A stretch of 64,000 nt of DNA, from assembly GCA_038380795.1 (NCBI GenBank), contig CM076261.1, positions 92,402,418 to 92,466,417 of the forward strand, given 5' to 3'. Below the pieces are notes generated by a model. It was not told the origin of the DNA and did no database searches. It worked only from the letters and a program-made list of their open reading frames with translations. Numbering within the stretch: position 1 is the first letter of the stretch; each line of letters begins with the position of its first letter. This document shows, piece after piece, positions 12,769 to 24,900 of this stretch. Origin of the DNA: Pyrocephalus nanus. Taxonomy: Eukaryota; Chordata; Aves; Passeriformes; Tyrannidae. Made by a program: the position numbers and the translations under genes.

Positions 12769-13915
12769 AACATTTTTGATTTCATACAATTTTGTACCAA
12801 AATTCTCTGAACAATAAATCAATTTACTAGATCAGTGTAATGCAAGCTCTAAGTGATGCCAAATATTACTTATTTCTGAGTATTTAATGCTTAAAGCAAA
12901 CCAAGCATAGTCTCAACTGTGACTCACTCAGATGAAACAAGAAAAAATTAAGTTTTCTAAACCATCATAACCAACCTGCTTTTCCTCAGTTGTAGGAGGA
13001 CAGCCTCTGCAACCTGATATCATGGAGGGACAGGTACATATTTTTCTATCTGCTCTTCACCACTGAAATTTAATCTCATAGGCCACGTGCCCTCAGTGAA
13101 GGTATTAGAGAGCTTCGTGTCCATCATATATATGCCTGTTGCACTTTCAACCTCTTGTAGTTAAAAAACCCAAATATTGGATCCATCTTAGCAATATTTT
13201 GGAGGTCCTTGTTGGCTATTTCCTACATATCAGCAAACATTTCCTGCAGGTTGTTTGCCTGACAGCCTTATTATCTTAACAGTTGTTTTATTCTTTTCAG
13301 TGTTATGCTTTTGCAGTTAGCAGTGCTGTTTGCTAAAGCTCTCTACAGCATCACATGTGAACAAAATGGGGAAAAACACACAGACTTCAGGCTAGCAAAG
13401 AAGCCTTAACCAAAGTGCTGGGCTGCTTGAATCTGAAGGGTTCACTGATTTTTTCACTAAGTATCACAGCACAAGCTCTGCCCAATATCCCCCCTCCACA
13501 CATTACCTACTGTCAGAGACATACAACATTTTACACTGCATTTACAGTGCAATACTTTTAGTTGACTGGAAAAGATGTTAGTTCAAATGCAGGATGTCTG
13601 CACCAGTCTCAGCAGGGTTTTCTCTTGAAGACATCAGTACAAGCCACTGATAAAGTCAGAGAGCACCTCTGTGTCCCCATTTATGATACTACAGCGTTGG
13701 CACTTGCTAAACAAGCTCCTGTAGTGTTGGGATATGGAAAAATTCAGTATTTCTAGTATTTAAATGTGAAACACCTTCCTTTTTCTACATACGAAATAGG
13801 AAAAAAAGGCCACCATGTAGTTTCTTTCTGGTAATAAGACCTTTCTTAAGCAAAACTAATATATTCTTGGTCGAGAATTACAAGGTTTTGCTGTCTCCAG
13901 TTTTACTTCAAGTTC
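12769..13915. other. Unique DNA, no gene seen
   Basis: No gene or named repeat recognised. The frames present (for example 13562-13756, plus, 64 codons) show no domain. Confidence 0.55.
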
Positions 13916-13972
13916 TGACTTGATGATCTCGAAGGTCTCTTCCAACCCAGTTAATTGTATGATTCTATGATC
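13916..13972 (+). mobile_element. CR1 LINE, very short 3' end
   Basis: Only the last 57 or so bases of CR1 are left: CTTGATGATCTCGAAGGTCT, CTTCCAACCC and the tail TATGATTCTATGATCC. Its 3' tail faces the 3' tail of a minus-strand CR1 about 125 bases away. Confidence 0.85.
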
Positions 13973-14096
13973 CTGTTATTTCTCATTACTCCCTCTTTGA
14001 TGATATTATACTTACTAATACATCCTAAGAGGTTTTCTGTCGGTTCTGGTGAATTACCCACACACATGAAGAATTTCTCTGTACCATTAATGTTAC

Positions 14097-14193
14097 AGAC
14101 CATGGAATGGTTTGGGTTGGAAGGAACCTCAAAGATCACACAGTTCCAACCAGCCTTCCATGGGCAGGGACACCTTCCTCTAACCATGTTGCT
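14097..14193 (-). mobile_element. CR1 LINE, short 3'-end fragment
   Basis: The reverse complement shows the canonical CR1 end: GGAAGGTGTCCCTGCCCATG, GTTGGAACTG, GGTTCCTTCCAACCCAAACC and CATTCCATGG. It lies tail-to-tail with the plus-strand fragment at 13916-13972. Confidence 0.93.
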
Positions 14194-14243
14194 CACAGGT
14201 ACCTGATTGCAATTAGTACATATTTTAAAGGAGGCACAACAAG

Positions 14244-14437
14244 TTATTGGGCAAAGAATCCACACACTGCAAACTTCATGCTGTAGAAAACATTGAGGTG
14301 TTCTTTCTGGTACCTTTCTAAGCGCTCCAAGAGGATGTTTTCCATCTGCCATTCCCATTGTTTAAGTTGCCTTCCAGGTTCTTTCATTATTAATAAAAGG
14401 TCTGAATCACCGGAATAGTCTCGAATGGTCAGCATCC
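14244..14437 (-). other. Candidate coding exon, unrecognised product
   Basis: On the minus strand a good acceptor (TCTCTTTTGTAG) is followed by GG and an open frame of 63 codons ending in TAA. The peptide starts MLTIRDYSGDSDLLLIMKEP and continues as a charged, probably helical segment (around QWEWQMENILLERLERYQKE). Only this frame is open after the acceptor. A possible internal donor (GAAAG|GTACCA) would end the exon at 14314. The codon content looks protein-like, but I do not recognise a family, and a 63-codon frame is not rare by chance in this window. It may be a terminal exon, an exapted fragment or coincidence. Confidence 0.22.
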
Positions 14438-16099
14438 CTACAAAAGAGATTTTCTAGCGATCCACCAAGTTTCCATTCCTAAACCAAAGGATTTCAAAGA
14501 TTTTTTTTTTTTTCCAGAGATAATAATGGCAGTTATGAAATGAATTTTAATGTACTATCTTGGGATAAGTGAGAAACCTTCTGTCACCCTCTAAAAAATT
14601 TATCTTTGAATCAAGAATGGTAATGTCCTGGTAACAGCAGCTCTGAAACATTTTCCCACATGAATCTCCAAAATTACTATTTTTCCTTCAGCTGTCATTT
14701 ATGTCTTTGTAGTGCCTGTGTTGCATTCCTTATTATACATATATCTTCCTTGTAGACATAGATGGAGACCATAACTATTTAAGGTAAAAAGTGAGAAGTT
14801 ATTTTCCTCTATTATTGTTGAGGTTTTCAAGGTTGTTGAGAGCCTTGGATCCCTTTCTGGTCCAAGTGGTTCCTAGGTTTGTACTTTTTGCCTAACAACT
14901 GACCCTAAGCTGATCAGAGATGTAAATCAACATATTCTCGTGAAATTCACTTAAACCCACAAAATTCTTCACTCAAAATTGGAGAAGAATATCCTAACAC
15001 TGATTGCAAGCAAATCCATGGTGAGGTCAACTGGCCCATCAGTGCATCCCAAGGCATAACTGCATTGTATCAAGATGACATTTGTTCCATAGTTTCATTT
15101 CTATGACTACCAAGCCTGATCCAAGCCGCTCCCAGTGATTATCTAGCATTCATTTTCACTTCCTTAATAATAAGTTGACAGCATGCTGCAGATAAATTGA
15201 TTCACACAGCTACACAATTGATTAATTCCAAACTGGAAGGAGATGGCTGTTGCCATGCAAGTCAGCAGGAATCCTGATTTTGCTTGCTTTTCTCCTCCTC
15301 TCTTTTCCACTCAGGCAGAAGGAAGGTTTGCTGGGTTTGTCAAGACAACTTTGGGAGGGATAAAAATAATTAGCAGAGGCACAGAGTGCTTTCTCAGAGT
15401 AAATAAATAGAACAATTGTGTGTGTATACACAGGGAAGTAAAAATTGTAAAAAGCTTTATCATTTGAGTCTCTCTTAAGGACCAGATCTGTAGTGTGTCT
15501 ATTCCAGAAAGGAAAAGGTCGCTTGTTGCGAGGTCTTGGCAATGTCAGAGGAGTGGAAAGAAAGCAGGATGATTGCCAAGCATGTCCAAACCTGCCTTAT
15601 GTGCTTCCCCCACATACACATGCACACAATTAATCTCAGGTAAGGAAGCCCAAGAGACTTCCTTGTCAGCTGCACATCAATGTGGTTTTCCACATAAATT
15701 CTACATCTAAGAAAATGAAAGAAAAGTAAGGAAACCTCAACTAAAATGTGCTCACATGTGAAATAATAGGAATTAACATAAAGTCATGGTAGGTCCCACT
15801 CCAGTATTTTGAGACAGGCCATTAACTGGGGCCTATGAAAAGACTGGAAGTCATAGAAGAAGCCTTAGTTTTTCCATTTCCTAACTCATTAAAGATTTGA
15901 CTTTGCAGTTCAGTCTTCACTTTCCTGACTTGTCATTCTTTCAGTGCCATTTTCAGAAATGACAGAGCCACACACTGACTCCAGCAGCAAACTGGCCTGT
16001 GGATGTTTCATGACCAACATGTTTTGATGAGGCATCAAAGAAAAGCTGAACCAAGAACCTTGTTGCTGAGATTTATGGCCACACAAATCATGGCCTTAC
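14438..16099. other. Unique DNA, no gene seen
   Basis: No gene recognised. A 106-codon minus-strand frame (15222-15542) lacks domains and splice support. If the flanking candidate exons belonged to one gene, a linking exon would have to lie here, because their reading phases do not join directly. I could not find one with good splice sites. Confidence 0.5.
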
Positions 16100-16188
16100 C
16101 TTGAAAGTGTCTTGAATAAAAGAAACAGAAATTTTCCTTCCATCTGCAGAGCCTGATGTGGTCTCATAATAGCTGAGGATCCTGTGCC
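16100..16188 (-). other. Candidate 89-nt exon, unrecognised product
   Basis: The reverse complement has a strong acceptor (CCTTTATTTTCTAAAGCAG) and a strong donor (CAAG|GTAAGG) enclosing 89 bases. One frame is open throughout, entering in phase 1 and leaving in phase 0. It encodes HRILSYYETTSGSADGRKIS followed by VSFIQDTFK. Splice-site quality is the best I saw on this strand. The product is not recognised, and the exit phase does not match the next candidate exon at 14437, so it cannot be placed in a gene. Confidence 0.25.
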
Positions 16189-16582
16189 CTGCTTTAGAAA
16201 ATAAAGGCTTCTTGGCTGTTTTTAAGTGAAATGCAGCTTTAGACTGCTGTGGTATTTTTAATGAGTAAGAAAAACTACCAAAGGGAATTCCCAAGTAGTA
16301 ATGCAATTTAGTAGGCTAATATTCACTTGTACTTTGAAAGAAAGCCATTAAATTATGTCAGAATAAAATATGCTGAAGAAATACTTGTAATGTATGTATA
16401 CAAACAACCGACACAAACATATTTTAGGAAGGCTGCCACAGGAAGAGACAATATTAGGGTTTAATTTCAAACAAAATCAATTGTAGGTACCTGACGTGTC
16501 CATTCAAAGGCAGAGGCGTTTGGTGGTGGGAACAGAAGGAAAAGATGTTTATTGGTCTCAGGGGCAAAAAAGTCATTGGTAT
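16189..16582. other. Short unique stretch, nothing seen
   Basis: It contains the polypyrimidine side of the candidate acceptor at 16188, then AT-rich sequence with no gene or repeat that I recognise. Confidence 0.6.
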
Positions 16583-16817
16583 TTGGAAGGTTAGATTTAG
16601 GCTGGGTATTAGGAAGAAACTATTTACTCTGAAGGTGGTGAGGCACCGGCAGGGATTGCCCAGAGAAGCTGTGGCTGCCCCATCCCTGTAAGTGTTCAAG
16701 GCCAGGTTGGATGGGGCTCTGAGCAACCTGTGTAGTGGAAGGTGTCCCTGCCCATGGCAGAGGAGTTAGAACCAGATGATCTTTAAGGTCCCTTCCAACC
16801 CAAACCATTCTATGACA
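16583..16817 (+). mobile_element. CR1 LINE, 235-bp 3' fragment
   Basis: It starts within the CR1 3' region (GGAAGGTTAGATTTAGGCTG, TTAGGAAGAAAC), passes through TTGCCCAGAGAAGCTGTGGC and GGAAGGTGTCCCTGCCCATG, and ends GGTCCCTTCCAACCC with CCATTCTATGACAC. It is 5'-truncated and non-coding. With the 18643 copy it is among the longer CR1 fragments here. Confidence 0.96.
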
Positions 16818-17269
16818 CTTTTTGGTGACAGCCACCCTCCAAGCTCTGATGTTTCTAAGGCAGAAATCCATCCATACTTTCTAATACATCCTTTCCCTCT
16901 CAGATTTACAGTGATTCAAATATTTCTTAACTGCTTTCTAATTGGATCAGGATGTTATTTTTTCTACATTTGCTCTCATTTAAATATTTGGTTAAATACT
17001 TTCTAAATAAGCCAGGAAAATATTTATATGAGAAGGCTGATACTTCAATAAGGTACAGAGGCCTGCTTTCTTTCCTAAGGAGCAGTCTCAGATCACAACA
17101 TTTTCAAAATTATAACCTGAAATCTGAAAGTCTGAGATTTATTCCCCTCCTGTTGACCTTAATACAAAAATCCTAAGAATTAATTTCAAAATTTGGTGTC
17201 TGCAGGTAAGAAGCCCTCCTTCTTCAGAATATTGCCTCTGAAGATTGCTTTTTCAAGGAAAAGTTGAAA

Positions 17270-17520
17270 CAGTTTCTGAAACTGTGATGGGTTAATTTTG
17301 CAGAAATCAAGCTGCAGTGAAAACAGCAATGAAAATTGACATTTGACAACGGTATTACATTATTTAGTGCTGACATTAAACAAGTAATATCTTTTGCTGC
17401 CACTGCAAAGCCTTATATTGCATCTATCAAGCACTTTTCAGGTTTCCAATGCAGTCAAAATGCTAATCAAGTTAAATAGTTACTGGGCACATCCTGATTT
17501 AACGTTTGCTTTGATTCCAG
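17270..17520. promoter_or_regulatory. Candidate conserved non-coding block
   Basis: This complex, repeat-free AT-rich stretch has clustered developmental-type motifs: GGGTTAATTTTG, GGTATTACATTATTTAG, TCAAGCACTTTT (an AAGTG NK2-type core on the reverse strand) and TGCTAATCAAGTTAA. It ends in an excellent splice acceptor (GCTTTGATTCCAG). Conservation cannot be assessed here, so regulatory function is inference. Confidence 0.25.
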
Positions 17521-17744
17521 CAGCTGCAAACTTCACATTTGGTTATTAGGCCTGAAGTTCAAAATACTACATGGTGTCAGAGAGGAGGACAAGGGCCACA
17601 AGAACCCAGTTACCAGAAAAATGAAGGATCAGCAGGCAAAGGTCTAGAAATCAGCTCACTTGGGTCCAAGTTAAACGAAAAAGCCAGAGGCAAGGAGATG
17701 AATGTTAGGATGCATAGACTTCCCATTTGCAAGATTAAATAAAG
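17521..17744 (+). other. Candidate 224-nt exon with open frame
   Basis: A strong acceptor (AACGTTTGCTTTGATTCCAG) precedes it and a donor-like AAAG|GTAATG follows. The frame is open from the first base of the segment for 73 codons (starting QLQTSHLVIRPEVQ) and ends with TAA two bases before the donor. The product is hydrophilic and unrecognised. A stop this close to a donor would be unusual for a coding exon but fine for a long non-coding RNA exon. Chance is a serious alternative. Confidence 0.2.
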
Positions 17745-18642
17745 GTAATGAAATAACTATTTTCTTTTTTTCTTCTGCACAAAGTCAGCCTCTAATCTCT
17801 GAATACTACTATTATTATGCTGCATTAATATGCAAGACAATACTTTTTCACTATTTTGAACACTCTGCAGGAGTCTGATGGTAAATATTTCATTTTACAG
17901 AATGCAACACTGCAAAAGGGATGGCAAGTAGCAGCCTCTAGACCACACAATAAGACAGAAGCACGTATTAAGGTAATTGCTTCATCCTCAGGATATTACA
18001 GCATGCTAATATTTCCCAAGGAAAATTCAAAGTCTAAGCCCAAACTCAGCATGAAAACATAGCACACAGTCCTAGCTCCTGGACAAACATCTTACACAGT
18101 ATTTTCCTTAGAAAAATCTGGAGTGGCCAGCGATGCCTTTCCAGTGAATCATCACGTTTCTGCTGCTCTCCAGCTACAACAGCAAGAACCTGAACCACCT
18201 GTTTGCAGTATAATGAGCTATTAGCACCTTCTCTATGGCAATTCGCTGGTAAAAGGTGTCACAGCACAGTTCTGCGGGGCTGTAAATGAAATTCCTGCAG
18301 TTGGCAGATGCTGCCACAACAGGGCTGTCTGCTCCTACAGGCAAATATTTTGCTGCCCTGACTGTTAAACTCTGTAAACCCCACTGGGGAAAGTCACGGC
18401 CACCTAAGCAACTCCTATAAGGATCTCCATCTTTTTTCAACCAATTTATGTGTTCCCTGTTGAGAACTAACACCATGCTTTGAACTGCAACTGCCTGTTG
18501 ATCCCAAAACACTCTCATAGTGTGGATGTACGAGGAATCCCGGGATGAGCCAGAGCAAAGCTCATCCTGCACCAGAGGGCTTGGTGGAAGGCTGAAATTG
18601 CAATTGGTCTAAGTATCCTTGTTTGTTTTTTTTCTTTCATCA
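17745..18642. other. Unique DNA, no gene seen
   Basis: A 132-codon minus-strand frame at 18174-18572 has no recognisable domain and no clear splice context. Nothing else was identified. Confidence 0.5.
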
Positions 18643-18982
18643 ATAGAATCATAGAATCATTAAGGTTCAGAAAGACCTCCAAGATCATCGAGTCCAAACT
18701 TTGACCAATCACCACCATGACAGCTAAACCAGAGCACGGAGTGCCATGTCCAGCCATTCTTTAAACACCTCCAGGGATGGTGACTCCACCACCTCCCTGG
18801 ACAGCCCCTTCCAATGCTTAACAAGCTTTCAGTGAAGAAATTCCTCCTGATGTCTGACCTGAATCTCCCCTGGTGCAGGTTGAGGACATGTCCTCTACCC
18901 CAGTCACTTGTTGCCTGAGAGAAGAGACCTCACCATGCTACAACCTCCTGTCAGGGAGTTGTAGAAAGCAATGAGGTCTCCA
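18643..18982 (-). mobile_element. CR1 LINE, 340-bp 3' fragment
   Basis: On the minus strand this is a CR1 3' region of a different subfamily from the GTGTCCCTGCCCATGG type. It has ATAGAATCATAGAATCATTA at the tail end, then CACCTCCAGGGATGGTGACT, CCACCACCTCCCTGG and TTCCTCCTGATGTCTGACCT blocks, all as read on the plus strand. It is 5'-truncated near a GTAGAAAGCAATGAGGTCTC block. Confidence 0.95.
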
Positions 18983-21900
18983 ATGTTCACATAAAGAAAA
19001 GACTCAAATATTGAAGGTAAGTGTCTCTAAATATTTGTGATAATCTTGACATATAAAGTATTAACAGTAGTTTCTTCAGTAGGCTTCAAATAAGAAGAGG
19101 CAGCCTGAAGGCAAAGACATGCTAATTAAGGTACTTAATGAAAACTAGAGAAGGGATAAGGCTACTCCAGAGCACCTTTCACTGCCACACAGTAATCCAC
19201 TGTTCAGCCTCAAGAAAGAAATAAAATCTCAGTAGTACCCTGAGGATGAAGCTAAGACTCTAGTTGAGGGAGGGATACAGGACAAGTCATATTTGGGAAA
19301 AGGTGGAGGAAGAAGGGAGACAAAACCCATCCTGAACAAGGAAAAGGAGGAGCCACCTTAAACCCAAAGAGAAATAGTGAAAAACAATATGACTGAAAAT
19401 TTCTCTGAAATTTGGCAGGGAAGGAGAGCTCCCTGGCAGTTCTTGTAACAGTCGAGAAACACAAACATGCCTCCATTTGTGACGATAAAAAATTCAAGTC
19501 CAACTGATTAAAATGGCCCCAGGCCATTCAAAAGTTTCATAACGTCTGGATGTCCATCCAGACACCTCCACTGAAAGCCAGCCTCTGCATGGGGAACTTC
19601 TCTGGCTGTCAGACTTGGTCTGGAAGATCAATATAGCAACAAAAGTTTTTTCTGATCCTCATCCAGAGCATCAACATACCCAGCAGGAGAACCCTCCCTG
19701 TGAAAGGACAGATACCTTGACTCGCACTTCTGGGAGCTGATCTGAACTCCACTGATCATCTCACTTTCTCTCCAGTAGGAAAAAGGCAGCAATGAAAGGA
19801 CAATGCAAAGAATTTTCAGGTTTGATGTCATCAATTTTTTGTATTCCTTTCCCTTAAGATTGTGGCTTTATCCAGGACCCCATTCCTAAATATTATTCCT
19901 AAATAACCTTAAAATTTTTACTGGAATAAGTGAGGTAATACTCTCTTTTTAATAACCATGGGATAAAACATATCAAATATAAGACCAAATATGGAAAAAC
20001 CCCTCTCCTTTTATCCGATCCACTCTCATCTTTCACAGATACAAATACAGGTGGGCATTTTCTCAAAAAAAACCCCCAAACCCAACAGACAAACAAATAA
20101 AAAACTCCACAAACTCCCAAAAAGCAAAAGAATAAGGTATTTTTATGATTTATTTTGAAAAGAACTGAACATTACAAATCAGTGGTTCCATTTTAAATTG
20201 AATATTCACAACATCTTTTCTTTTCCTGATATTTTCAGAATACATTAGCTCAGCAGTATCTGGAGTTTACAGTAGCAATTAGCATCCTGGGGAGTCAGCC
20301 ACAAATAACAAATTCATAAACAAAGTAGAATTAATCAAGGGAAGAATTAAAAATAGGGAGGAGCTTGCATAATCTTAGAATGACAGAACAGCGAAGAGAA
20401 GCCCTTGCTCCAGGCAAAGATTAGTCTGTCAAAATTATGGTCAAATATTTAAACATGCTTCTTTTTCCTTAATGGTTTCTGAAGTTAATGCAAAGTAATT
20501 ACATAATTAAATAATAACTATATTATGGCCTGTCTAACAATTAAATTCAAACCATAATCACCTCACTAAACTTCAAGATGTCCTTGCAAGTTTTTCATTT
20601 CAGTAAGAGAAGGTACAGAGAGATGCTCTTAAACATAAATGCATAGGCAGACAAAATAGGGGACAACAGTGTATGGTTTTGGGGAATGAAATCCCAAAGC
20701 AAAAGCGTTCCTTAATGTAAAGATATGGAAGAAATGTATTCTGCCATTACACTTTTAGGTTATTAAATCAACAGCAAGTGAAAATCAGCCCATCCACTAT
20801 TTTACATGCACAAGATGGAAAGTGGCAAGATGTGAAGGCACAGCACAGAGCTGCAGTCTCACCCTCTGCTCACTGAAACCTGCACTTAATTCAGTGAAAC
20901 ACCAGCACAACTTTAGTTTAACCAGGCTTTGCTCAGATAGTGCCCCGATGTCACACTTCGTTATCGAGTCCTGGATGTCACCCTACAGCAACTGAACTAC
21001 ATGGATTTCTTGAACTGGAGTGAGGGAGGAGGGTGGACAGAGGAAAAGGCAAAGAGGTCACTCATCTCATTTACTTTTTCTTGCAGTGAACAGCTCACGA
21101 CAGAAACGAGAACCATAATTCTGAAATCTCAGTTCCAATGCTGCATTAGGTGACAACAGACTCATAGTCTGCCAGGACTGTATGGTAAACCAAGCCAAAA
21201 ACACTGGCCAGCCCTTCACCTGGCTCCATGCTTGGAACCTGAGACTGGGAGGCAACACATTTCCACTGACTCTACTATTTCAACTATTCGTATTATCAGG
21301 GCTATAATTTCATCGGCAACAATTTTTGTTCCCAATCTCTGACAATCCACAAAGAGTCCTCCTCAGGGAGGATGTTTTTAAAAGAGCTCAGCACGAAACA
21401 CAGCAGAGATGGGGCTGCAGCACTTCTGACCAGCAGATGACTTTCCCAAGAACACCAAACTCAGAGGTGTTTTACTACCAGAGGGACAACTTGTAGGATT
21501 TGTTTGGGGTTTTTTTGTGAAGCTTACCCATTCTTTGCATAACACTACTTTAATGAACATATTTATAAGGAGAAAACCACTTGGAAGAAGAGTCCACGAA
21601 GTCTACTGGAAGGCTTGCTGTGGTAAGTCTAATTTACCTAGGAAGTGCTGAAATACTGACAAAGAAAGAAACTTAAAAAAAAAAAATACCAAAAAGAAGA
21701 AAAACTGCTCAGAGACAGAATCATCTAAGCTTGTCAGAATGGCAGGAAACATTGTCTGTCTTGCAAACACTTTACTCGAGTAGACCTTGCAAACTTATAG
21801 GAAAACTCACAAGTGCAAAGTTACTTCCATCCTTACACAGCAGTAAGACGAGGCTTTATTGAAGTGCTGTGATTTGCTTTGCATTCCTATTTAAAAGAGT

Positions 21901-24900
21901 TTCCCTTTAGAACATCCAATTGAAAGGAAGAGAAGGGCACTGAAGTGTTATTTTCCTCAAATTTGTGGAAAAAAAAGCGCCTTTTGTTGGTTGAGAACCA
22001 CAGTGTTTTAGGATTGCAGAGCCCACTTAGATTATCCACCTCACACATGAAAGCACTGAGAACAACTCCACAAAAGAAGAATTAATACAGTCTTAAAAGA
22101 GAAAAATCAATGCAGCATTTGTACATTTTTTTTTCCCCCCCAAGAACACTAAAACATTCACTAATTAGACTTCATAACACTCCTCCTGGCTGGGTAACAA
22201 TTATCGCTTCCATTTCACAGGTTGCTAACGAAGGAGTTTCGCTCAATTAGAAGTGAGAGGATCAATATTAGGCCACACCACATCTCAAAAGGACAGAGGC
22301 CACTGCAACTTGAAGTGCCTCAATCCACTGGGTGACAAGACAAGGTGCAATTAGTTAAGCTTTTACTCTGATCAAAGAGAGAAATTTCTAATGGACTTCC
22401 CTGCTCTGGCACAATGTGCTGCTATCTTCCCTCATTGTCACAGCAAAATTGCAGTGAAAAGAAACAGTTTTCAACAAAGCAAGTCCCAAACACAACAGCG
22501 CAGAAGCTATTTTTGCATCCAGTGCTCAATGTTTCGTGCTGCCTCTTTATTCTTAAGGCAAAGGGCACATATTTCATCAGCTGCAAGCTCAGAAGTGGAG
22601 CTGTACACAAAATGAAGAGATCTCATGCCTTAACATACAGGAAAGCAGATGAGTCACTTTAAATTATAATCAATGGTAACTATAATCCTACAGCTAAGAC
22701 TTGAAAACCGAAGAGATATTTCTCAAGTACTTTCATAAATTTTCATAAGGGGCATTTCTGCCACTTAAACTAATACAAAGCAAGGGATCAATATTACAAG
22801 GGTTTCTGTATTGTACAAGAGAGATTTGAAAAAATTCCACTTGCTTCTGTGTTTCAGCTCAACCTATTTAAATTCTCTCTGTTCCCACTGTCCTCCAGAC
22901 ACACACAATAAAAATGAAGAAGCTCTAATTTCTCTAAATTTATGCTATATTTTATTATTTGTACAATTTTATGCAAGGAATGTCTCTTAATAGAAGTATT
23001 TTAAGGATCTTTATGAGCTAAACCAGAACTGATGGAGAGCTATAAATCCAAGCCAGCCATGAGGAGGCATTTTAATTTCCCTAACCCTTGTACTGACCAG
23101 GCCTGGAGTGCCAGGAAAACTCAGCACTGGGCAGGTCTTTCAGTTCTTCACTATAAGAAACACCTCATCTCCCATCCCCTCCCATTTCTTTCAGTCTCCA
23201 GCCTTCATTTTAAATCTCTGAAAAGTCTTCAGAGAGCAAAGTTGGGCTGGCAGTCAAACCGACAGCCTGAAACACTCCTGTCCCCAGAAACAGCATAAAA
23301 CCTCCCATGTATTGTTCCAACAACCAACTTTCCCCACCGAGTGCTCCAGTCCGTAGCTGTTTTGGTCACCATTTGGGACATGACCCAAAAAGGCAGCTGG
23401 GCCACCTCAGTTGTGGCAGGGACCTTGCCAGTGCTGTCAGCTCCAGAGTCTGTGCTTCAGTCCATCATCCTCTGGCCAAAACTCTGATACTCTATAAACA
23501 AGGAGACAGGCTATAAACCGACTTGATATATTGCAATGATGGAAATGACAGATGTGGAAACTCACTTTTTCTTTTTTGGCTATGTGTCCTGATTCCTCTA
23601 CCTTCCCCCACGACATGCTTTGTGGTTTGTTTGGGGTTTTTTTCTATTTATTCTCTTCCATATGTTTCTTCATAATATAGAAAGCACAAAAAAATGAAGA
23701 GGTACAAAAAGGAGAAGAGACATCTCTCTATAATTACAAATTTTGGGATGTGATGATTTCTTTCTGGTGAGCATTTGGGGAAACAGATTTGAGGTACAGG
23801 TTCCATTAACAATAATGGGACAACTTTCAAAAGTAATACAAGCTGGTGCACTTCAGAAGTGCAAAGGCTTCAGCTCGAGGCTCTGAGCAATTTTTCTGTT
23901 TGCTCTGCAATAACTAAACCTGCTAATCTAGAGAGTATAACCTGCAGCATTCCAGGCTGCTTCACGCTGTAATACAGTGGCCTTTCCCTGCTTCCACAGT
24001 GACAAAAGCTACAGCACAAATCTCTGCCCAGGCACACCAATCATTAAGTGTTGCAGGGAAAGGATTTACTGTTCTGCTTCCCAAGTAGTGTCTCTGGTTC
24101 ACTACCTCCGTATGGAGTCTACTAAAGTGCTCCAAGCAGACAAAACTACCCGAGAGAAGTTAACTGGTGTCAAAAAGCATATTTAATTTGGTATAAGAAA
24201 CACAACAGAGGAGCAGGAGAACTACCAGCACACCCAGCTTAGTCATTTCCACGGCATGAAATGATGGATTTACAGTAATAGGCTTTAGCTGGCTTCTCAT
24301 TAGGGAATTATTTTGGCCCCTGAGAATTCCTAGTGCAGGAGTAGGTAGGCACATAGGTGCATGGGGATTCCTCAAAAAAAAAAAAGAGGTGTTCACAACC
24401 TTTGGATCCCCCAAGGATAGTGAAAGCAGCTCCTCACGGTATCACTTATAAAAAAAAGTGTATGATAGCCACCTCAAATTAAAATGCCACAGGGTTTGTT
24501 AAAAACGTGAGGTCTGTAGAAGTTCTCTCCAAAATACCATTCAAGAGGAGAAAGCAATTAATAGTTTTTAGGTAATGTGATTAAAGAAACCACTCTAATC
24601 CTAATTGGTAGTATAGGGAGATAAATACAATGTGTTTTGATCTGGAATTGAGCACCTAATTTCCACAGGACTTGTCCCATTACAGAGCTGAGAGCTTTAC
24701 CTACCCTTGCCATCCCTGGGGCTTGGAAACAACCTCATGAATGAACTTCTCATCAAACTGCCATCAATCGAAGGAGTTTTCTTGTAATTTGGAGAGGGGA
24801 ATAAGGTTCTTGTTATTTAACATCCATTTACATGAAAGAACTCTACAGCAAACAAAAAGCCAGTTTATACTGGGGGAAAACAAGCCAACCTACTGCAAAT

